DNA of 64,000 nucleotides from Bremerella sp. JC817 (GCF_040718835.1 NZ_JBFEFG010000267.1:479501-543500); one strand, 5' to 3'. Positions 45,392 through 55,089 are shown, counted from the stretch's first letter. Numbers and translations: made by a program. The notes: generated by a model from the letters alone, not told the origin.

Positions 45392-48166
45392 TCATTTGGG
45401 TGGCTCGAGTTCTGGCGGCATGATGGGACGTACCTGCGTTGGTTCAAGCTCGACCGCTGGCGGAGGGAGTTCACCCGGGGCGGTGATCTCCGATTCGCTT
45501 GGATCGATGTCGGTCGGTGCCTCGATTGGCTCCGGAATCGGATGCAGGTCGATCAGTTCTGGGATCTCGCCCCCGGTTTGCATGTTAGCCAGCTGATCTT
45601 CCCAGTAGGTGCCATCGATCGGGCCTGGATCGATCCAGATACCACGGTCGTCTAGCTGAACCGTTCCCATGTCGATGTCGAGACCGCGGCGGAGAATTTC
45701 GTAGTTCACACCGACCGACAGGAAGTCGTTCTGGGCCGAGAGCAAGCTATCCAACGCATTCAACAAGTCTCGAGCCGTACTGGAATCGAACTGCTGATTG
45801 GTTTGGTTCGGCTTGGCAGGCTCTTGCAAGCGAAGCTGCGTCCGTTCGACCTGCGAAATGGCGACCTGAACGGCGGCTCGTCGCAGCTCGAAGTTGATAC
45901 GATTCAAGTCGAGTGTACGGATCACATCGCGAAGCCCCTGGCTGATCTGGTCGCGATACTGATAATACGCACGACGGGTTCGCTGGTATTCGATCTGTGC
46001 TTCTCGATAGTTGTTTCGCTCGACCAGTCGTGTCAGCGGAGCGTCCCATTCCAGGCCTGCCCGCAACCGACCGTTGTCGCTGTTGAACTTCACTCCGTTA
46101 TCACCCACGTTGCCAAGCTCTCCGGTGAAGACAATGTCGAGGTCGCTCAACAGCTCGTTGGCGACGACCTGGATGTTTCGCCACGAGTCGACATAGGCGG
46201 CCTGGGCATTCATCCAGTCGAGTCGATAAACGCGTGCCACGTCGAGAGCGGTGTCCGACGAGATATCGACTGGCACCAACGAGACCGTTTCAGCACGGGC
46301 CCGGGCTTGGACCAGCGACAGTCCCAGCACATCGGCAATCAAGGTTTGAATTTCGTCCGGCACCGGATCGAAGACCGCAGCCTTGGCTTGGCCGTAAAGC
46401 TGACCTGGCGGTAACGTCGGACCATCCTGGATGACCTTACTGACGTTGTTGTTGATCTGATCGAGGATCTGTTCGTGCTGAGCGAAGCGAGTCTTCAGAT
46501 CGGCCAACACCGTACGCAACTGTGGAGGCAGCTCTTGCAGACGACGCGTACTGAGCACACCTTCCGAGACCGCTTCGTCCGGCACCTTTTCGCTGTAGCC
46601 GGCCAGTTTCTCTTGAATCTCTCTCAGGTCGGCAACGCGATTGGGCAGGTTGTCTTCCAGTCGCTGCACGTCTTGTTCGACCAGCGGAAAGAAGTCTTCG
46701 TTCACCAACTGCAGGATCACCTTCAACTGCTGCGTTAACGTTTGAACTGCCTTGAGTCGTGTTTCGACGTCCTCGTTCCAAACCAGATTTGGTTCGATCG
46801 GTTGCGTAGGATCGATACCTTCAGGGTCTGGCAAAACTTCCAGCAGCGAGTTACCCACGGTCAACTGGATATCGTTTAACTTGTTGGTCACCGGAGTAAA
46901 AGCAGGGTCGATCAAATTGAACTGGTCGAAAAAGCTGTCACGCTCCATCGCCACATTCAACTCGGGCGGCAAACCCATGTCGATCTTGAACTGATCGAGC
47001 GAGTTGGCCAACTGCGTCTTGTTCGAGAGTAACGAGCTTTGGGTCTGGAAAAGGGACTGACGGGTAAGTTCCACCTGGAACGAGTCGATACGTCCGGCTT
47101 CAAAGAACGCTTCCAATTGCGAAAGACTGCTACGCAGCGAAGCGATGTTGCTTTCCTGGTTGCGAATCGTTTGCTGACGCTGCAGCAAACCGTAATAACC
47201 ACCCACGCCAAACGAACCGTTCGGTCCGGTGCCTGGCAAACCGCCGCCTGGACGAGGTCCCGCCGTGAGGCCGCGGCCAGCTACGATATCGAGATAGAAC
47301 GACTGATTGAATCGCTCCATATCACGGACCGAGGCCAGCAGGTTACGCTCTTGCTGGGTGAGATTTTCGAGGACCACCTTGCGGCCGCCGCCTCGCAGCA
47401 GAGGCTGCACCAGCGAGAAGTCGATCACGCTGTTCACCGAGTCGCGATTCGGTCCCGAGAACTCCCACATCAAGCTATTGGCAAAGCCGACGACAAGCTG
47501 ACCACCAGTGGCGAACAGCTTTTCCATTTGAATGTTACGCGTATTCGCTTCCAGCACACTGGAAGAAGAGCCACCCCCGCGGATCGGTCCGTCAGCGGTG
47601 AAGAACGTTTCGTAACCACCAAAGAACTGGGCATCAAACTGAAAGCGTTGGAAGCTCACATCGAGGGCCGAAAGGTATAAGTCTTCCAGCTCACGCTGAT
47701 AGGTAGGCGAGTTGAGTCGAGCCAGTTCCACGGCCTTGTCGACGTTCAACAGCAGTTCGCCCTCGTCGTTCAACGGCATATGGGCTAACCAGTCAGGGTT
47801 GGCCACGTCGGTTGTGACGCCATCCCGCTCCCAGCCCCAATAGGCCTGTTTTTGGTCGACCACGTGCATGTATTGGTTCGCCGCCGGATCATCCAGCGGC
47901 ATTGGTGGGCAATCGGGATTGAACGGATCGTACATACGCGACGCGGGATTCGGATCGATGGTGATCCGGTTCAGATGCCAGCGTGGGTCGTAGTTTTTCT
48001 CTTGGACCAGGCCATAGGCGTCGTCGTCGGCTTGAACGCGATAGAACGCCGGCGAATGGCAGCCCACCAGAAAGAGTCCGCTCATCAGCAACGCGAGCGA
48101 GAACCAACAGCTGGCGGCGGCTGGCTGTCGAGTTTTAATTCGTTTGAAAGTTGTTCGGAAACGCAT
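45392..48166 (-). CDS. TolC-family outer-membrane efflux protein (large, lipoprotein)
   Basis: The 924-residue protein has a lipoprotein signal with lipobox LVGC (Cys36). It has the repeated TolC pattern: paired long helices and strands, with VELARLNSPTYQRELEDLYL in the first half and DVARVYRLDWMNAQAAYVDS in the second. Outer-membrane efflux proteins of this kind have about 450-500 residues. The excess is mostly a stretch of about 180 residues between the two halves (Asp/Gln/Leu-rich, with TQQLKVILQLVNEDFFPLVE and LADLKTRFAQHEQILDQINN), which looks helical. The C-terminal 100 residues are Pro/Glu-rich. It follows the MarR gene by 14 bases, so it is probably controlled by it. Confidence 0.85.
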   Translation of the reverse strand: MRFRTTFKRIKTRQPAAASCWFSLALLMSGLFLVGCHSPAFYRVQADDDAYGLVQEKNYDPRWHLNRITIDPNPASRMYDPFNPDCPPMPLDDPAANQYMHVVDQKQAYWGWERDGVTTDVANPDWLAHMPLNDEGELLLNVDKAVELARLNSPTYQRELEDLYLSALDVSFQRFQFDAQFFGGYETFFTADGPIRGGGSSSSVLEANTRNIQMEKLFATGGQLVVGFANSLMWEFSGPNRDSVNSVIDFSLVQPLLRGGGRKVVLENLTQQERNLLASVRDMERFNQSFYLDIVAGRGLTAGPRPGGGLPGTGPNGSFGVGGYYGLLQRQQTIRNQESNIASLRSSLSQLEAFFEAGRIDSFQVELTRQSLFQTQSSLLSNKTQLANSLDQFKIDMGLPPELNVAMERDSFFDQFNLIDPAFTPVTNKLNDIQLTVGNSLLEVLPDPEGIDPTQPIEPNLVWNEDVETRLKAVQTLTQQLKVILQLVNEDFFPLVEQDVQRLEDNLPNRVADLREIQEKLAGYSEKVPDEAVSEGVLSTRRLQELPPQLRTVLADLKTRFAQHEQILDQINNNVSKVIQDGPTLPPGQLYGQAKAAVFDPVPDEIQTLIADVLGLSLVQARARAETVSLVPVDISSDTALDVARVYRLDWMNAQAAYVDSWRNIQVVANELLSDLDIVFTGELGNVGDNGVKFNSDNGRLRAGLEWDAPLTRLVERNNYREAQIEYQRTRRAYYQYRDQISQGLRDVIRTLDLNRINFELRRAAVQVAISQVERTQLRLQEPAKPNQTNQQFDSSTARDLLNALDSLLSAQNDFLSVGVNYEILRRGLDIDMGTVQLDDRGIWIDPGPIDGTYWEDQLANMQTGGEIPELIDLHPIPEPIEAPTDIDPSESEITAPGELPPPAVELEPTQVRPIMPPELEPPK

Positions 48167-48180
48167 GCTGACCCATGTCC

Positions 48181-48690
48181 CTATGCGGCTTGGGATGTGG
48201 CTGGGTGAACCGACACCGTGGTCGGTCGTGATTTCAACGAAGACCCGAGCAGCGCGACCAGTTGCCGGAAACCTTCCAACAACGTTCGCGGATCGACGGG
48301 CAGTTGGTCGAATTGCCAGGCTTCGTGAAATTTGGGAAGGATCTCACCCAAGCGGCGATTACCATCCGGCGTCAGCGTCCAGAACTGACGCCTCCGATCG
48401 TTGGCATCGCGACTCGATTCGATCCAGCCATCTTGCCTTAGCTGTTCGACGAGGTTGCTAAGCTGAGCAGGAGAAAGGCCCACCGTCCTGGCCAAGGCAG
48501 CCTGTGGCAAAGGCTCTTCCAAGTTCTGCTGGCACAAAACCAGAACAAAGAAGGCGTTCTCGGATAAAGAAAACGGCGAAACCACTTCCGCGATCGCGGC
48601 TCGCATCGTCTTCTCGCACGAAGCCATTTCAATGGCCATGCGAATCAATTCCACCACTAGCTGTGGCGAGGTTCGCTCCGAGTCTGCCAT
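48181..48690 (-). CDS. MarR family transcriptional regulator
   Basis: The 169-residue protein has the MarR winged helix: LSENAFFVLVLCQQNLEEPL, then ALARTVGLSPAQLSNLVEQL as recognition helix region, then DGWIESSRDANDRRRQFWTL as the wing with the conserved D-x-R-R. MarR dimers repress target genes until a ligand is bound, often in efflux operons. The gene is 14 bases upstream of the TolC-like gene on the same strand, so it most likely controls this export system. No clear operator palindrome was seen upstream of it. Confidence 0.9.
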   Translation of the reverse strand: MADSERTSPQLVVELIRMAIEMASCEKTMRAAIAEVVSPFSLSENAFFVLVLCQQNLEEPLPQAALARTVGLSPAQLSNLVEQLRQDGWIESSRDANDRRRQFWTLTPDGNRRLGEILPKFHEAWQFDQLPVDPRTLLEGFRQLVALLGSSLKSRPTTVSVHPATSQAA

Positions 48691-49156
48691 GGGATTCCTT
48701 CCCTGAGTTCAGCGGTCGTACCCTCCCTGAACAGGGCATCAGCCTTGTCCAGCTTGGGCATGTGAAATCGTTCGGCAGCGAATCATTCCGGGGGAGAACG
48801 TTCCGCTTTCGATATCATTTCGGCCCGGAAACCGTTCGGACTTGAACGAATTTGCCGGTTATTCCGTCCGTCCCACCCTCAAACTACAACCTAAGCTTCG
48901 TCGTATTAAGGCTTTACGACGCTTGTCGTCTGAAAGAGCTTATTGACTCCCCAAAATACCCAATTTATGATCTCAGGGTGATTTCTCTGGAATGCCATGG
49001 CATTTTCCGTGAAAAGCCTTGGGCCTGAAGTACAATACACCGATGGATTTGCGCAGAGTGCCCAGCACCTACTGGTTCTCTCCTCCGTAAACCCAGGTCC
49101 ATGCACCACCTTTTCTGTCATTGTCACGACCGTCAAATCTCAGCACTAAAGACCAC
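48691..49156. other. Divergent non-coding region between marR and the membrane coiled-coil gene
   Basis: These 466 bases hold the upstream region of both genes. The only element I can support is a strong promoter for the plus-strand gene at 48943-48971. The marR promoter was not located. Confidence 0.5.
48943..48971 (+). promoter_or_regulatory. Strong promoter, gene at 49157
   Basis: TTGACT (48943-48948), 17 bases and TATGAT (48966-48971) nearly match the sigma-70 consensus. Transcription would start near 48978, giving a leader of about 180 bases before the start codon at 49157. Confidence 0.65.
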
Positions 49157-50659
49157 ATGACCGTCTTCTACATTGTCATTGCCGTGCTCGTACTTTTGTT
49201 CGGGATCTTCTCGTATCTGAACGCGGCGAACTGGAATGTCCTGCATGTGTTGAGCTTGTTCTTGACGTTCGGCGCTGCCTTCGCCTACCTGGTGATTGCT
49301 TCAGCCGTGCTAAAAACCGAGACGTCGTGGAAGAAGCTGGCGGAACAACGCGAAAAAGAACTCGCCCAGGCCACCATGCAGGTTGAAATGCTGCAATATG
49401 GCCGAGCCATTAATCCGATGTCGGGCCACGTAGAAACGGCCGCCAAGCCAGTCGACAGCATCGTTGGTGCGGAAGCGGAACTGAAGCGTGCCATGTACGA
49501 TCGCGGTCGCGTGTGGCGCAACGTTTCCCGTGGTGCCATCAACGGCAAGCAGATCAACTTGATCTTGCCACCAATCCAAACCAGCAACGCGGCAAATCCA
49601 CCAGCCGGTGGCGCGGTAGCACCTCCAGCACCTGCCCCAGGCCAGCGTTCACTCGCTCCGGATGATATCGTCTATGCCTTCGGCCAGATGGACTACCCCA
49701 ACGATCCTTCGATCGCCGTGCCGGCGTTTTTCATCGGAGAATTCGTCGTTCGCACGGTCCAAGACAATAACGTCACCGTCGAACCGACCACCAAGCTTGA
49801 TGGCGCTCAGCAAAGCGTGCTGAATATCCAAACCCCTTGGATGCTGTACGACAAGATGCCTGTCGACGAACACAAGCTGTTTGCTGATATGGGCAACGAT
49901 GAAGTCGCCGCCCTGATCATTGGCGCTGCCTCTCGCACCGGGGGCCTGACCGATACCATGGTCAACCAGCTGGTGACCGACATCCAGCGTACCGGCCAGG
50001 ACGCCCAGGCTGACGATCCTCAACTGGCTGTGCTGAGCATGGTCACCTTCCAGCAAGATCATGAAGTGCCGGTCGACGCCCAGGTAGCAACCTCGGGCAT
50101 CACCCAGGAATTCGAGCCGGCGACCGGGTTGGCCGCTGCCGAATACTTGAAACAGGGTGCTCCGACCAAGTTCAGCAAGGGAGACCAGGTCGTGCTGCTC
50201 ACCTCGCGTGAGCCGGGCAAATCGCTGGTCGATCAGGGGATCGTGACGGTCGACAAGCAGATCTATGTTCGCCCGCTCAGCGACTTCGTGATTCAGTTCC
50301 ACGCCTTCAAGACGCGGGTCGAAGACCTCCGCGACATGAAGTACACCCTGGAACAAGACATCAAAATGCTGACCGATTCGGAAACGATCGCTAAAGATGT
50401 CGTTGCGTATCGCACCCAGGAAAAGCAGAAGCTGCAGGATGACAAGCAGAAGGTCGTTTACGAGCAGGAACAGATCGCTGTCTACAAAGACAAACTGCTG
50501 AAGTATCTGACCGAAACCCTGCAATTGAACAGCCAGCTTTACCGCACCAATCAGGCCTTGGTCGAAGAACTTCAGCGAGCCAGCGACGCGATTTTGCGTA
50601 AACTGGGTCAGGAAGAACTCGACAAAGCCGACCCTGATTCGCTGACGCTCGCCCTCTAA
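49157..50659 (+). CDS. Membrane protein of unknown function with C-terminal coiled coil
   Basis: I do not recognise this 500-residue protein. It has two N-terminal membrane helices (TVFYIVIAVLVLLFGIFSYL and a second to about residue 50) and a soluble middle domain of about 330 residues. The middle contains a Pro/Ala-rich linker (NPPAGGAVAPPAPAPGQRS) and a segment beginning DDIVYAFGQMDYPNDPSIAV. A long Glu/Lys/Gln-rich coiled coil follows (about residues 385-480). I chose the ATG at 49157 over the longer frame, as it starts directly with a membrane helix. It has its own strong promoter. Conservation in Planctomycetota is my guess, not shown. Confidence 0.72.
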   Translation: MTVFYIVIAVLVLLFGIFSYLNAANWNVLHVLSLFLTFGAAFAYLVIASAVLKTETSWKKLAEQREKELAQATMQVEMLQYGRAINPMSGHVETAAKPVDSIVGAEAELKRAMYDRGRVWRNVSRGAINGKQINLILPPIQTSNAANPPAGGAVAPPAPAPGQRSLAPDDIVYAFGQMDYPNDPSIAVPAFFIGEFVVRTVQDNNVTVEPTTKLDGAQQSVLNIQTPWMLYDKMPVDEHKLFADMGNDEVAALIIGAASRTGGLTDTMVNQLVTDIQRTGQDAQADDPQLAVLSMVTFQQDHEVPVDAQVATSGITQEFEPATGLAAAEYLKQGAPTKFSKGDQVVLLTSREPGKSLVDQGIVTVDKQIYVRPLSDFVIQFHAFKTRVEDLRDMKYTLEQDIKMLTDSETIAKDVVAYRTQEKQKLQDDKQKVVYEQEQIAVYKDKLLKYLTETLQLNSQLYRTNQALVEELQRASDAILRKLGQEELDKADPDSLTLAL

Positions 50660-50901
50660 ACCCCGAGCATCCCGCCGCATTCTTCCTGGCTGCCCTGGAT
50701 TACGGGCAGTCGCATGGCACCGATTTACCACCTATTTCGGTGTCTTAAGCTATCATCTAGTAACACCTTGCAGCTTGCCGCCGATTCTGAGGAATCGAGG
50801 CTACACTGCACTTTTCTGTACGGCGCACCTAAGATAGTTTGAGTAGAAGCGTGTTGGAACACGCGCCGCAGCCGCCTCGGTCTTTGTGTTACGGATAGGA
50901 A

Positions 50902-51756
50902 ATGGGCCTTTACGATCGGGAATACTATCGCGAGCCGGACGATTCAATGTCCTTCTCGGCGAGCAATCAATCAGCCACCATGTTGTTGCTTTACATCAAC
51001 GTGGGGATCTTCCTGTTTGATTGGCTGCTGCAGCTCGACCTGGCTCAATGGTTTGGTGTGCATACCCAAACGCTGTACCAGCCACAGTACTGGTACCAAT
51101 ACCTGACCTATGGCTTCCTGCATGCGATCAGCGGTCCCAGCGCCGGTTGGCATATCTTTTCGAATATGTTCCTGCTGTGGATGTTCGGCCGGTTTGTCGA
51201 AGAACGCTACGGCAAAGCCGAGTTCCTGAAGATCTACTTGATCAGCGTGGTGCTGTGCGGCATCGCCTGGAATGTCGTGATCATTGGACTGGGCGACAAT
51301 GCCGTGATGACCGGTGCTTCGGGGGCCGTCTCGACGATCTTCATGCTGTTCGTCTGCCTCTATCCCAAGATGACCGTTTACCTCGGCTTCCTCATTCCGG
51401 TCCCCGCCTGGGCGATCGGTGGGCTGATGCTGGTGACCAACATCTTTGGCCGTCAGGAAGATGTCGCTTACTCGGCTCACCTGGCAGGGATTGGATTCGG
51501 TCTGATTTACTTCTTCAGCGGAATCCGCTTCGGACAATTCATCCCCAGCAAGCTGGCCCTTCCTAAATGGCCGCGTCGTTCGCCACGCCTTCGGATCCAT
51601 ACCGAAGAGGATGACTACGATCCGTACAACGACTCAGACGAAGAAGCAGAACGCATCCTGGAAAAAGTGAACCAGTCCGGGATGGAGTCGCTCTCGGAAG
51701 CCGAACGCCGCAAGCTGGAAGCTTACAGTCGCCGGATGCGGCAGAAGCTTAAGTAA
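50902..51756 (+). CDS. Rhomboid family intramembrane serine protease
   Basis: The 284-residue protein has about six membrane helices and the rhomboid signatures. WHIFSNMFLLWMFGRFVEER holds the HxxxN loop 1 region. The catalytic Ser140 is in GASGAVS and the catalytic His193 in YSAHLAGIGFG. Such proteases cut membrane proteins inside the bilayer. The soluble C-terminal tail is acidic and charged (HTEEDDYDPYNDSDEEAERI), ending in a short region that looks helical. It is followed by an SUMF1-like gene after 27 bases, probably in one operon. The substrate is unknown. Confidence 0.92.
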   Translation: MGLYDREYYREPDDSMSFSASNQSATMLLLYINVGIFLFDWLLQLDLAQWFGVHTQTLYQPQYWYQYLTYGFLHAISGPSAGWHIFSNMFLLWMFGRFVEERYGKAEFLKIYLISVVLCGIAWNVVIIGLGDNAVMTGASGAVSTIFMLFVCLYPKMTVYLGFLIPVPAWAIGGLMLVTNIFGRQEDVAYSAHLAGIGFGLIYFFSGIRFGQFIPSKLALPKWPRRSPRLRIHTEEDDYDPYNDSDEEAERILEKVNQSGMESLSEAERRKLEAYSRRMRQKLK

Positions 51757-51783
51757 TGCACGGCCTGTCACCCAAGTGCAAGG

Positions 51784-52737
51784 ATGAACTTCGGGATGAA
51801 ACATTCGAAGACCAAGCTAGCCCTCGGCATCACCTGCGTGATCGCTGGCGGTGCCATCTATTTTTCTATGGGGCAGGCTCTCGCGCCGACGCCGCCACAG
51901 CTGGCGATTGATAGCCCCGAGATGTCCCCCAAGCCGCTCGCGGTTCTGCATCCCATCCCAGGTGGACGCTACCTGGTTGGTAAGGACTCGGGGCCTCGAC
52001 ACGCTCAGCCTGCCCAGCAGATTCACCTTGATCCGTTCTCGATCGAACGCACGGAAGTCACCAACGCGATGTTCGGCCAGTTCGTCGAGCAAACCGGTTA
52101 CCAGACCGACGCCGAGCGGCGAGGCGAGTCGCTTTGCTTCGACAAGCAGACCCACCAGTTCATGAAAAAGCAGGGAGCCCATTGGCGTCAGCCAGCCGGC
52201 CCAGGCTCGTCGATTCTCGGCAAAGACGATCACCCGGTCGTTCATATCAGCTGGTACGACGCCAACGCCTATGCCAAGTGGGCCGGCAAAAGCCTGCCGT
52301 CCGAGTTCCAGTGGGAAGCGGCAGCCCGAGGCAAGCAGTTGGAACAAGACTATCCCTGGCCAACGACCACGCCACGGCCGTTCGAGTCGCATGCGAACCT
52401 GTGGCAAGGCGATTTTCCGCTGCGTGATCAAGCCGCCGATGGCTACACCGAACCAGCCCCGGTCGCAACCTTTCCGAGCAACGCCCACGGGCTGCACGAC
52501 ATGGCTGGTAACGTCGCCGAATGGACCAGCAGTTGGTATGCGGAAGACAGTCTCGATCGCATCGATCCACGCAATCCAGTGGGGCCACGAACCGGTGAGT
52601 TAAAGGTCGTACGGGGCGGAAGCTGGCTCAGCTCCGATCAGACCGGAACCAGCGAGGCGATGGTGTGGTATCGCAGCAAACTATCGCCAGAGATGAGCAA
52701 CAACTTCACCGGCTTCCGCTGTATCGAGCAGAACTAA
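51784..52737 (+). CDS. SUMF1/FGE-sulfatase-fold protein, membrane-anchored
   Basis: The 317-residue protein has an N-terminal membrane anchor or signal (LALGITCVIAGGAIYFSMGQ). Then comes a formylglycine-generating-enzyme fold: IERTEVTNAMFGQFVEQTGY, HPVVHISWYDANAYAKWAGK, LPSEFQWEAAARG, GLHDMAGNVAEWTSSWYAED, VVRGGSWLSS and TGFRCIEQ. In true sulfatase activators two active-site cysteines follow the GGSW segment. Here that stretch (SDQTGTSEAMVWYRSKLSPE) has none, so it is probably not a sulfatase activator. Many planctomycete proteins of this fold are of other or unknown function. It overlaps the aldo/keto reductase gene tail to tail by four bases. Confidence 0.85.
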   Translation: MNFGMKHSKTKLALGITCVIAGGAIYFSMGQALAPTPPQLAIDSPEMSPKPLAVLHPIPGGRYLVGKDSGPRHAQPAQQIHLDPFSIERTEVTNAMFGQFVEQTGYQTDAERRGESLCFDKQTHQFMKKQGAHWRQPAGPGSSILGKDDHPVVHISWYDANAYAKWAGKSLPSEFQWEAAARGKQLEQDYPWPTTTPRPFESHANLWQGDFPLRDQAADGYTEPAPVATFPSNAHGLHDMAGNVAEWTSSWYAEDSLDRIDPRNPVGPRTGELKVVRGGSWLSSDQTGTSEAMVWYRSKLSPEMSNNFTGFRCIEQN

Positions 52738-53513
52738 GAGCCTTGCAAGGCCGACGTCGCCAGACGCAAGTTCTCGGCCATGTGCTGCAGGTTGAGACCT
52801 CCAACCACCAGGCTGCTGACGCCTGGTTGGCTGAGCACAAATGGAATCGCTTCGCGCGGTGGTAGATGCCCGGAAGCCAGTCCCTTCTTCACGAAGACGC
52901 CTAGCCCTTGCTCGCCCGCCTTAGCGATCACATCGGCATGCGAAAGATCGTCCGGGTTGAACTCGACCATCAAGAGGTCGGCCCACGCCAAGGCCATCTC
53001 GGCCCCTGCGGCCGTTTTGCCCGACAAGCCAATCGCACGGATGTCGCCGGCATCCTTGAGCGACTGGAGCGTCTCAACGACCGGCGATTCCTTCAGAATC
53101 CGCTCATCGTCGTGAGGTGTATGAATCAGGACGATGTCGAGCACATCTCGCCGCAGCCGCCGGAGACTCGTGGCAACGCTACGCCGAATCGAATCGGCGT
53201 CGAACTCATAGCGTGACTCGCCATCCTCGAACAGCTCTCCGACTTTCGTCGACACCAACAAAGGCACATCGCGACCAGCCAGCCAGTTGCCGATCCGTTC
53301 TTCGCTGATGCCATAGGCCGGCGCGGTATCGAAGTGTTGGATTCCCAGGTCAATCAAACCATCCAAAAGGTTAGCCACTTCCGCATCGGAAGGGAGATCG
53401 TACGGCTGTGGATACTTGATCTTTGCGTTGCGTCCAATTTTGAACGCGCCGAACCCGATTGGTCCGACCGAAAAGCCTGTTTGTCCAAGTGGCCGGGTCT
53501 GTGTTTCCAACAT
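52734..53513 (-). CDS. Aldo/keto reductase
   Basis: The 259-residue TIM-barrel oxidoreductase uses NADPH to reduce carbonyls. The catalytic tetrad is visible: Asp and Tyr in HFDTAPAYG, Lys in LVSTKVGE and His in IVLIHTPHDD. The C-terminal cofactor site is at FVLSQPGVSSLVVGGLNLQH. Length is shorter than the usual 280-330, within the range of small AKRs. I chose ATG 53513, which overlaps the stop of the upstream FAD enzyme gene by one base (TAATG), so the two are translationally coupled. A longer frame to 53600 would overlap that gene. Confidence 0.9.
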   Translation of the reverse strand: MLETQTRPLGQTGFSVGPIGFGAFKIGRNAKIKYPQPYDLPSDAEVANLLDGLIDLGIQHFDTAPAYGISEERIGNWLAGRDVPLLVSTKVGELFEDGESRYEFDADSIRRSVATSLRRLRRDVLDIVLIHTPHDDERILKESPVVETLQSLKDAGDIRAIGLSGKTAAGAEMALAWADLLMVEFNPDDLSHADVIAKAGEQGLGVFVKKGLASGHLPPREAIPFVLSQPGVSSLVVGGLNLQHMAENLRLATSALQGS

Positions 53514-54736
53514 TACGCGGCCGCTACCTGAGAGGCGTTGAGCGAAGTCCAGAACTGCTCGCGATCCCACGGCGTCTTGGCGACGCTTGGCTTCGCCCAA
53601 CCGGTCATAGCAGGTTCAAACGATGCCTGACGCATCGGAGCTTGTTTAATGGTTTGCGTGAGACTGGCAACCAACTGCGGTACCAGAACCAACTTCGTTG
53701 GCCACGCGGTCAGAACGTTGCCGTCCGTTTCAACTTTGAACGATTCCGGGCGACTACCGGTCATGGTCGTTCCTTCCGCACGATCGACGCGATAGGTCGA
53801 CCACCAGGCACGATCAAGCGAGATGCCAGGCAACGTGGCCAGCAGTTCTCGCTGAGCTTTGGCGATCAAGTCGGCACGCTCCATGCCCACGCCTTCTTCC
53901 GCCAGTTGCCCGCCGACCTGCCAGACCACTTCGCCTTTGGCGGTACGTGCCGAGGTGATCGAGACGCGGGTCGCAGCACCATCGACGCAGTGGCCGTAAA
54001 ACTCGGGCAATCCGCCGCGCAGCATCACCATGTGGAGTGGTCGAGTCTGCTGCTTGCGAGGATCGAGACCAGCCGCAACACGCAATGCCGCATTCCCTTT
54101 CCCCGCCGCGAAGACATACCAGTCGGCTTCGACACGGACCTGGCGACCGTCGGCCGATGTCAGGATCGCGGCTTGAACCTTGCCGGAAGCATCTCGCACG
54201 ATCTCGGTGCCGAACTTGGCATCGACCTGAAACGTGGCTTGCTGATTCGTTTCCGCCAGATTCTGCAAAAACGAACCGCAAGAAATGACTTGTTCCGCTA
54301 CGCTGAAAATCGCTCCAGGGCAACCTTTCAGCAGGGCAGGGGCGTTGTGCGGACTGACAGCCTTCGGTGTGACCTGAAGCCCCAGTCGGGCCCCCCACAT
54401 GCCGAGCTTCGATGAAGCCGAATTTGTGCCCCACAAATAGAACGATTGCGAACGGATGCTGGTCTGCGAAAGGTTCGGCTGGGCGTTGCCTTCCAGGCTC
54501 TTCCGCCAGATCGCAGGCATTTCGCGTGCTTCACGGGCCGACGCAGTCAGCAGACCTTGCAGCGAGTACTTCAGTCCACTGTGCAGAATCCCCTGGGCGG
54601 CAATCGTTTGGCCGGTTCCTAAGGCGTGCGATTCGACCAGCAGAGCCGAACGACGTTCGCGACGCAGTTGATCAAGTAGCCACAGTCCGGAGGCTCCGCC
54701 CCCAATGATCAATGCGTTGACTTGTATGGTTTCCAT
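53513..54736 (-). CDS. FAD-dependent oxidoreductase (DAO family)
   Basis: The 407-residue protein has an N-terminal FAD-binding Rossmann motif (IIGGGASGLWLLDQLRRERR), then GLKYSLQGLLTASAREAREM and a DAO-type fold with WYVFAAGKGNAALRVAAGLD. The C-terminal half carries VRV-rich strands. It oxidises an amino- or hydroxy-acid-like substrate. The closest resemblance is to the glycerol-3-phosphate dehydrogenase/D-amino-acid oxidase superfamily. I chose ATG 54736 (METIQVNALIIGGGAS) as the usual start before the GxGxxG motif. The stop is coupled to the AKR gene. Confidence 0.85.
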   Translation of the reverse strand: METIQVNALIIGGGASGLWLLDQLRRERRSALLVESHALGTGQTIAAQGILHSGLKYSLQGLLTASAREAREMPAIWRKSLEGNAQPNLSQTSIRSQSFYLWGTNSASSKLGMWGARLGLQVTPKAVSPHNAPALLKGCPGAIFSVAEQVISCGSFLQNLAETNQQATFQVDAKFGTEIVRDASGKVQAAILTSADGRQVRVEADWYVFAAGKGNAALRVAAGLDPRKQQTRPLHMVMLRGGLPEFYGHCVDGAATRVSITSARTAKGEVVWQVGGQLAEEGVGMERADLIAKAQRELLATLPGISLDRAWWSTYRVDRAEGTTMTGSRPESFKVETDGNVLTAWPTKLVLVPQLVASLTQTIKQAPMRQASFEPAMTGWAKPSVAKTPWDREQFWTSLNASQVAAA

Positions 54737-55089
54737 ATAACCTCTCCCCCTCTGAACATGCCGAATCCGTGGCGGGCAGTAGTTTAGGAAGTTTGGCCTG
54801 ATGCAAGCAAGATCAAAGCGGCTCCCCGATTCGCCATGACTTACCCCGATTTGGATAGCATGCACGACCGTTAGGGTTACCTTATACTGGAATCGGTTCT
54901 CGCCCAGCGAATGTCCAGCCGCCGAGGCGGGAACTTGATTGCCTTCGATTTGATTCCACGTTATATCTAACGTATTAACGTGCCTTTTCGCGGCATGCCT
55001 CCTCGGTCGATCGGTTGTCTTCGGGGCCTAGCGTCCCTGACGGAACCAGCAAACCTCCCACCACCGCCTACCTCATCAGGACTTTGTGC
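54737..55089. other. Divergent non-coding region
   Basis: These 353 bases separate the FAD oxidoreductase (-) from the pentaheme protein (+). A TATACT box (54883-54888) is present, but the -35 spaced 17 bases upstream is not good. A 6-bp inverted repeat with a 4-base spacer (acgtta/taacgt, 54958-54973) could be a regulator site. No gene is seen. Confidence 0.4.
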
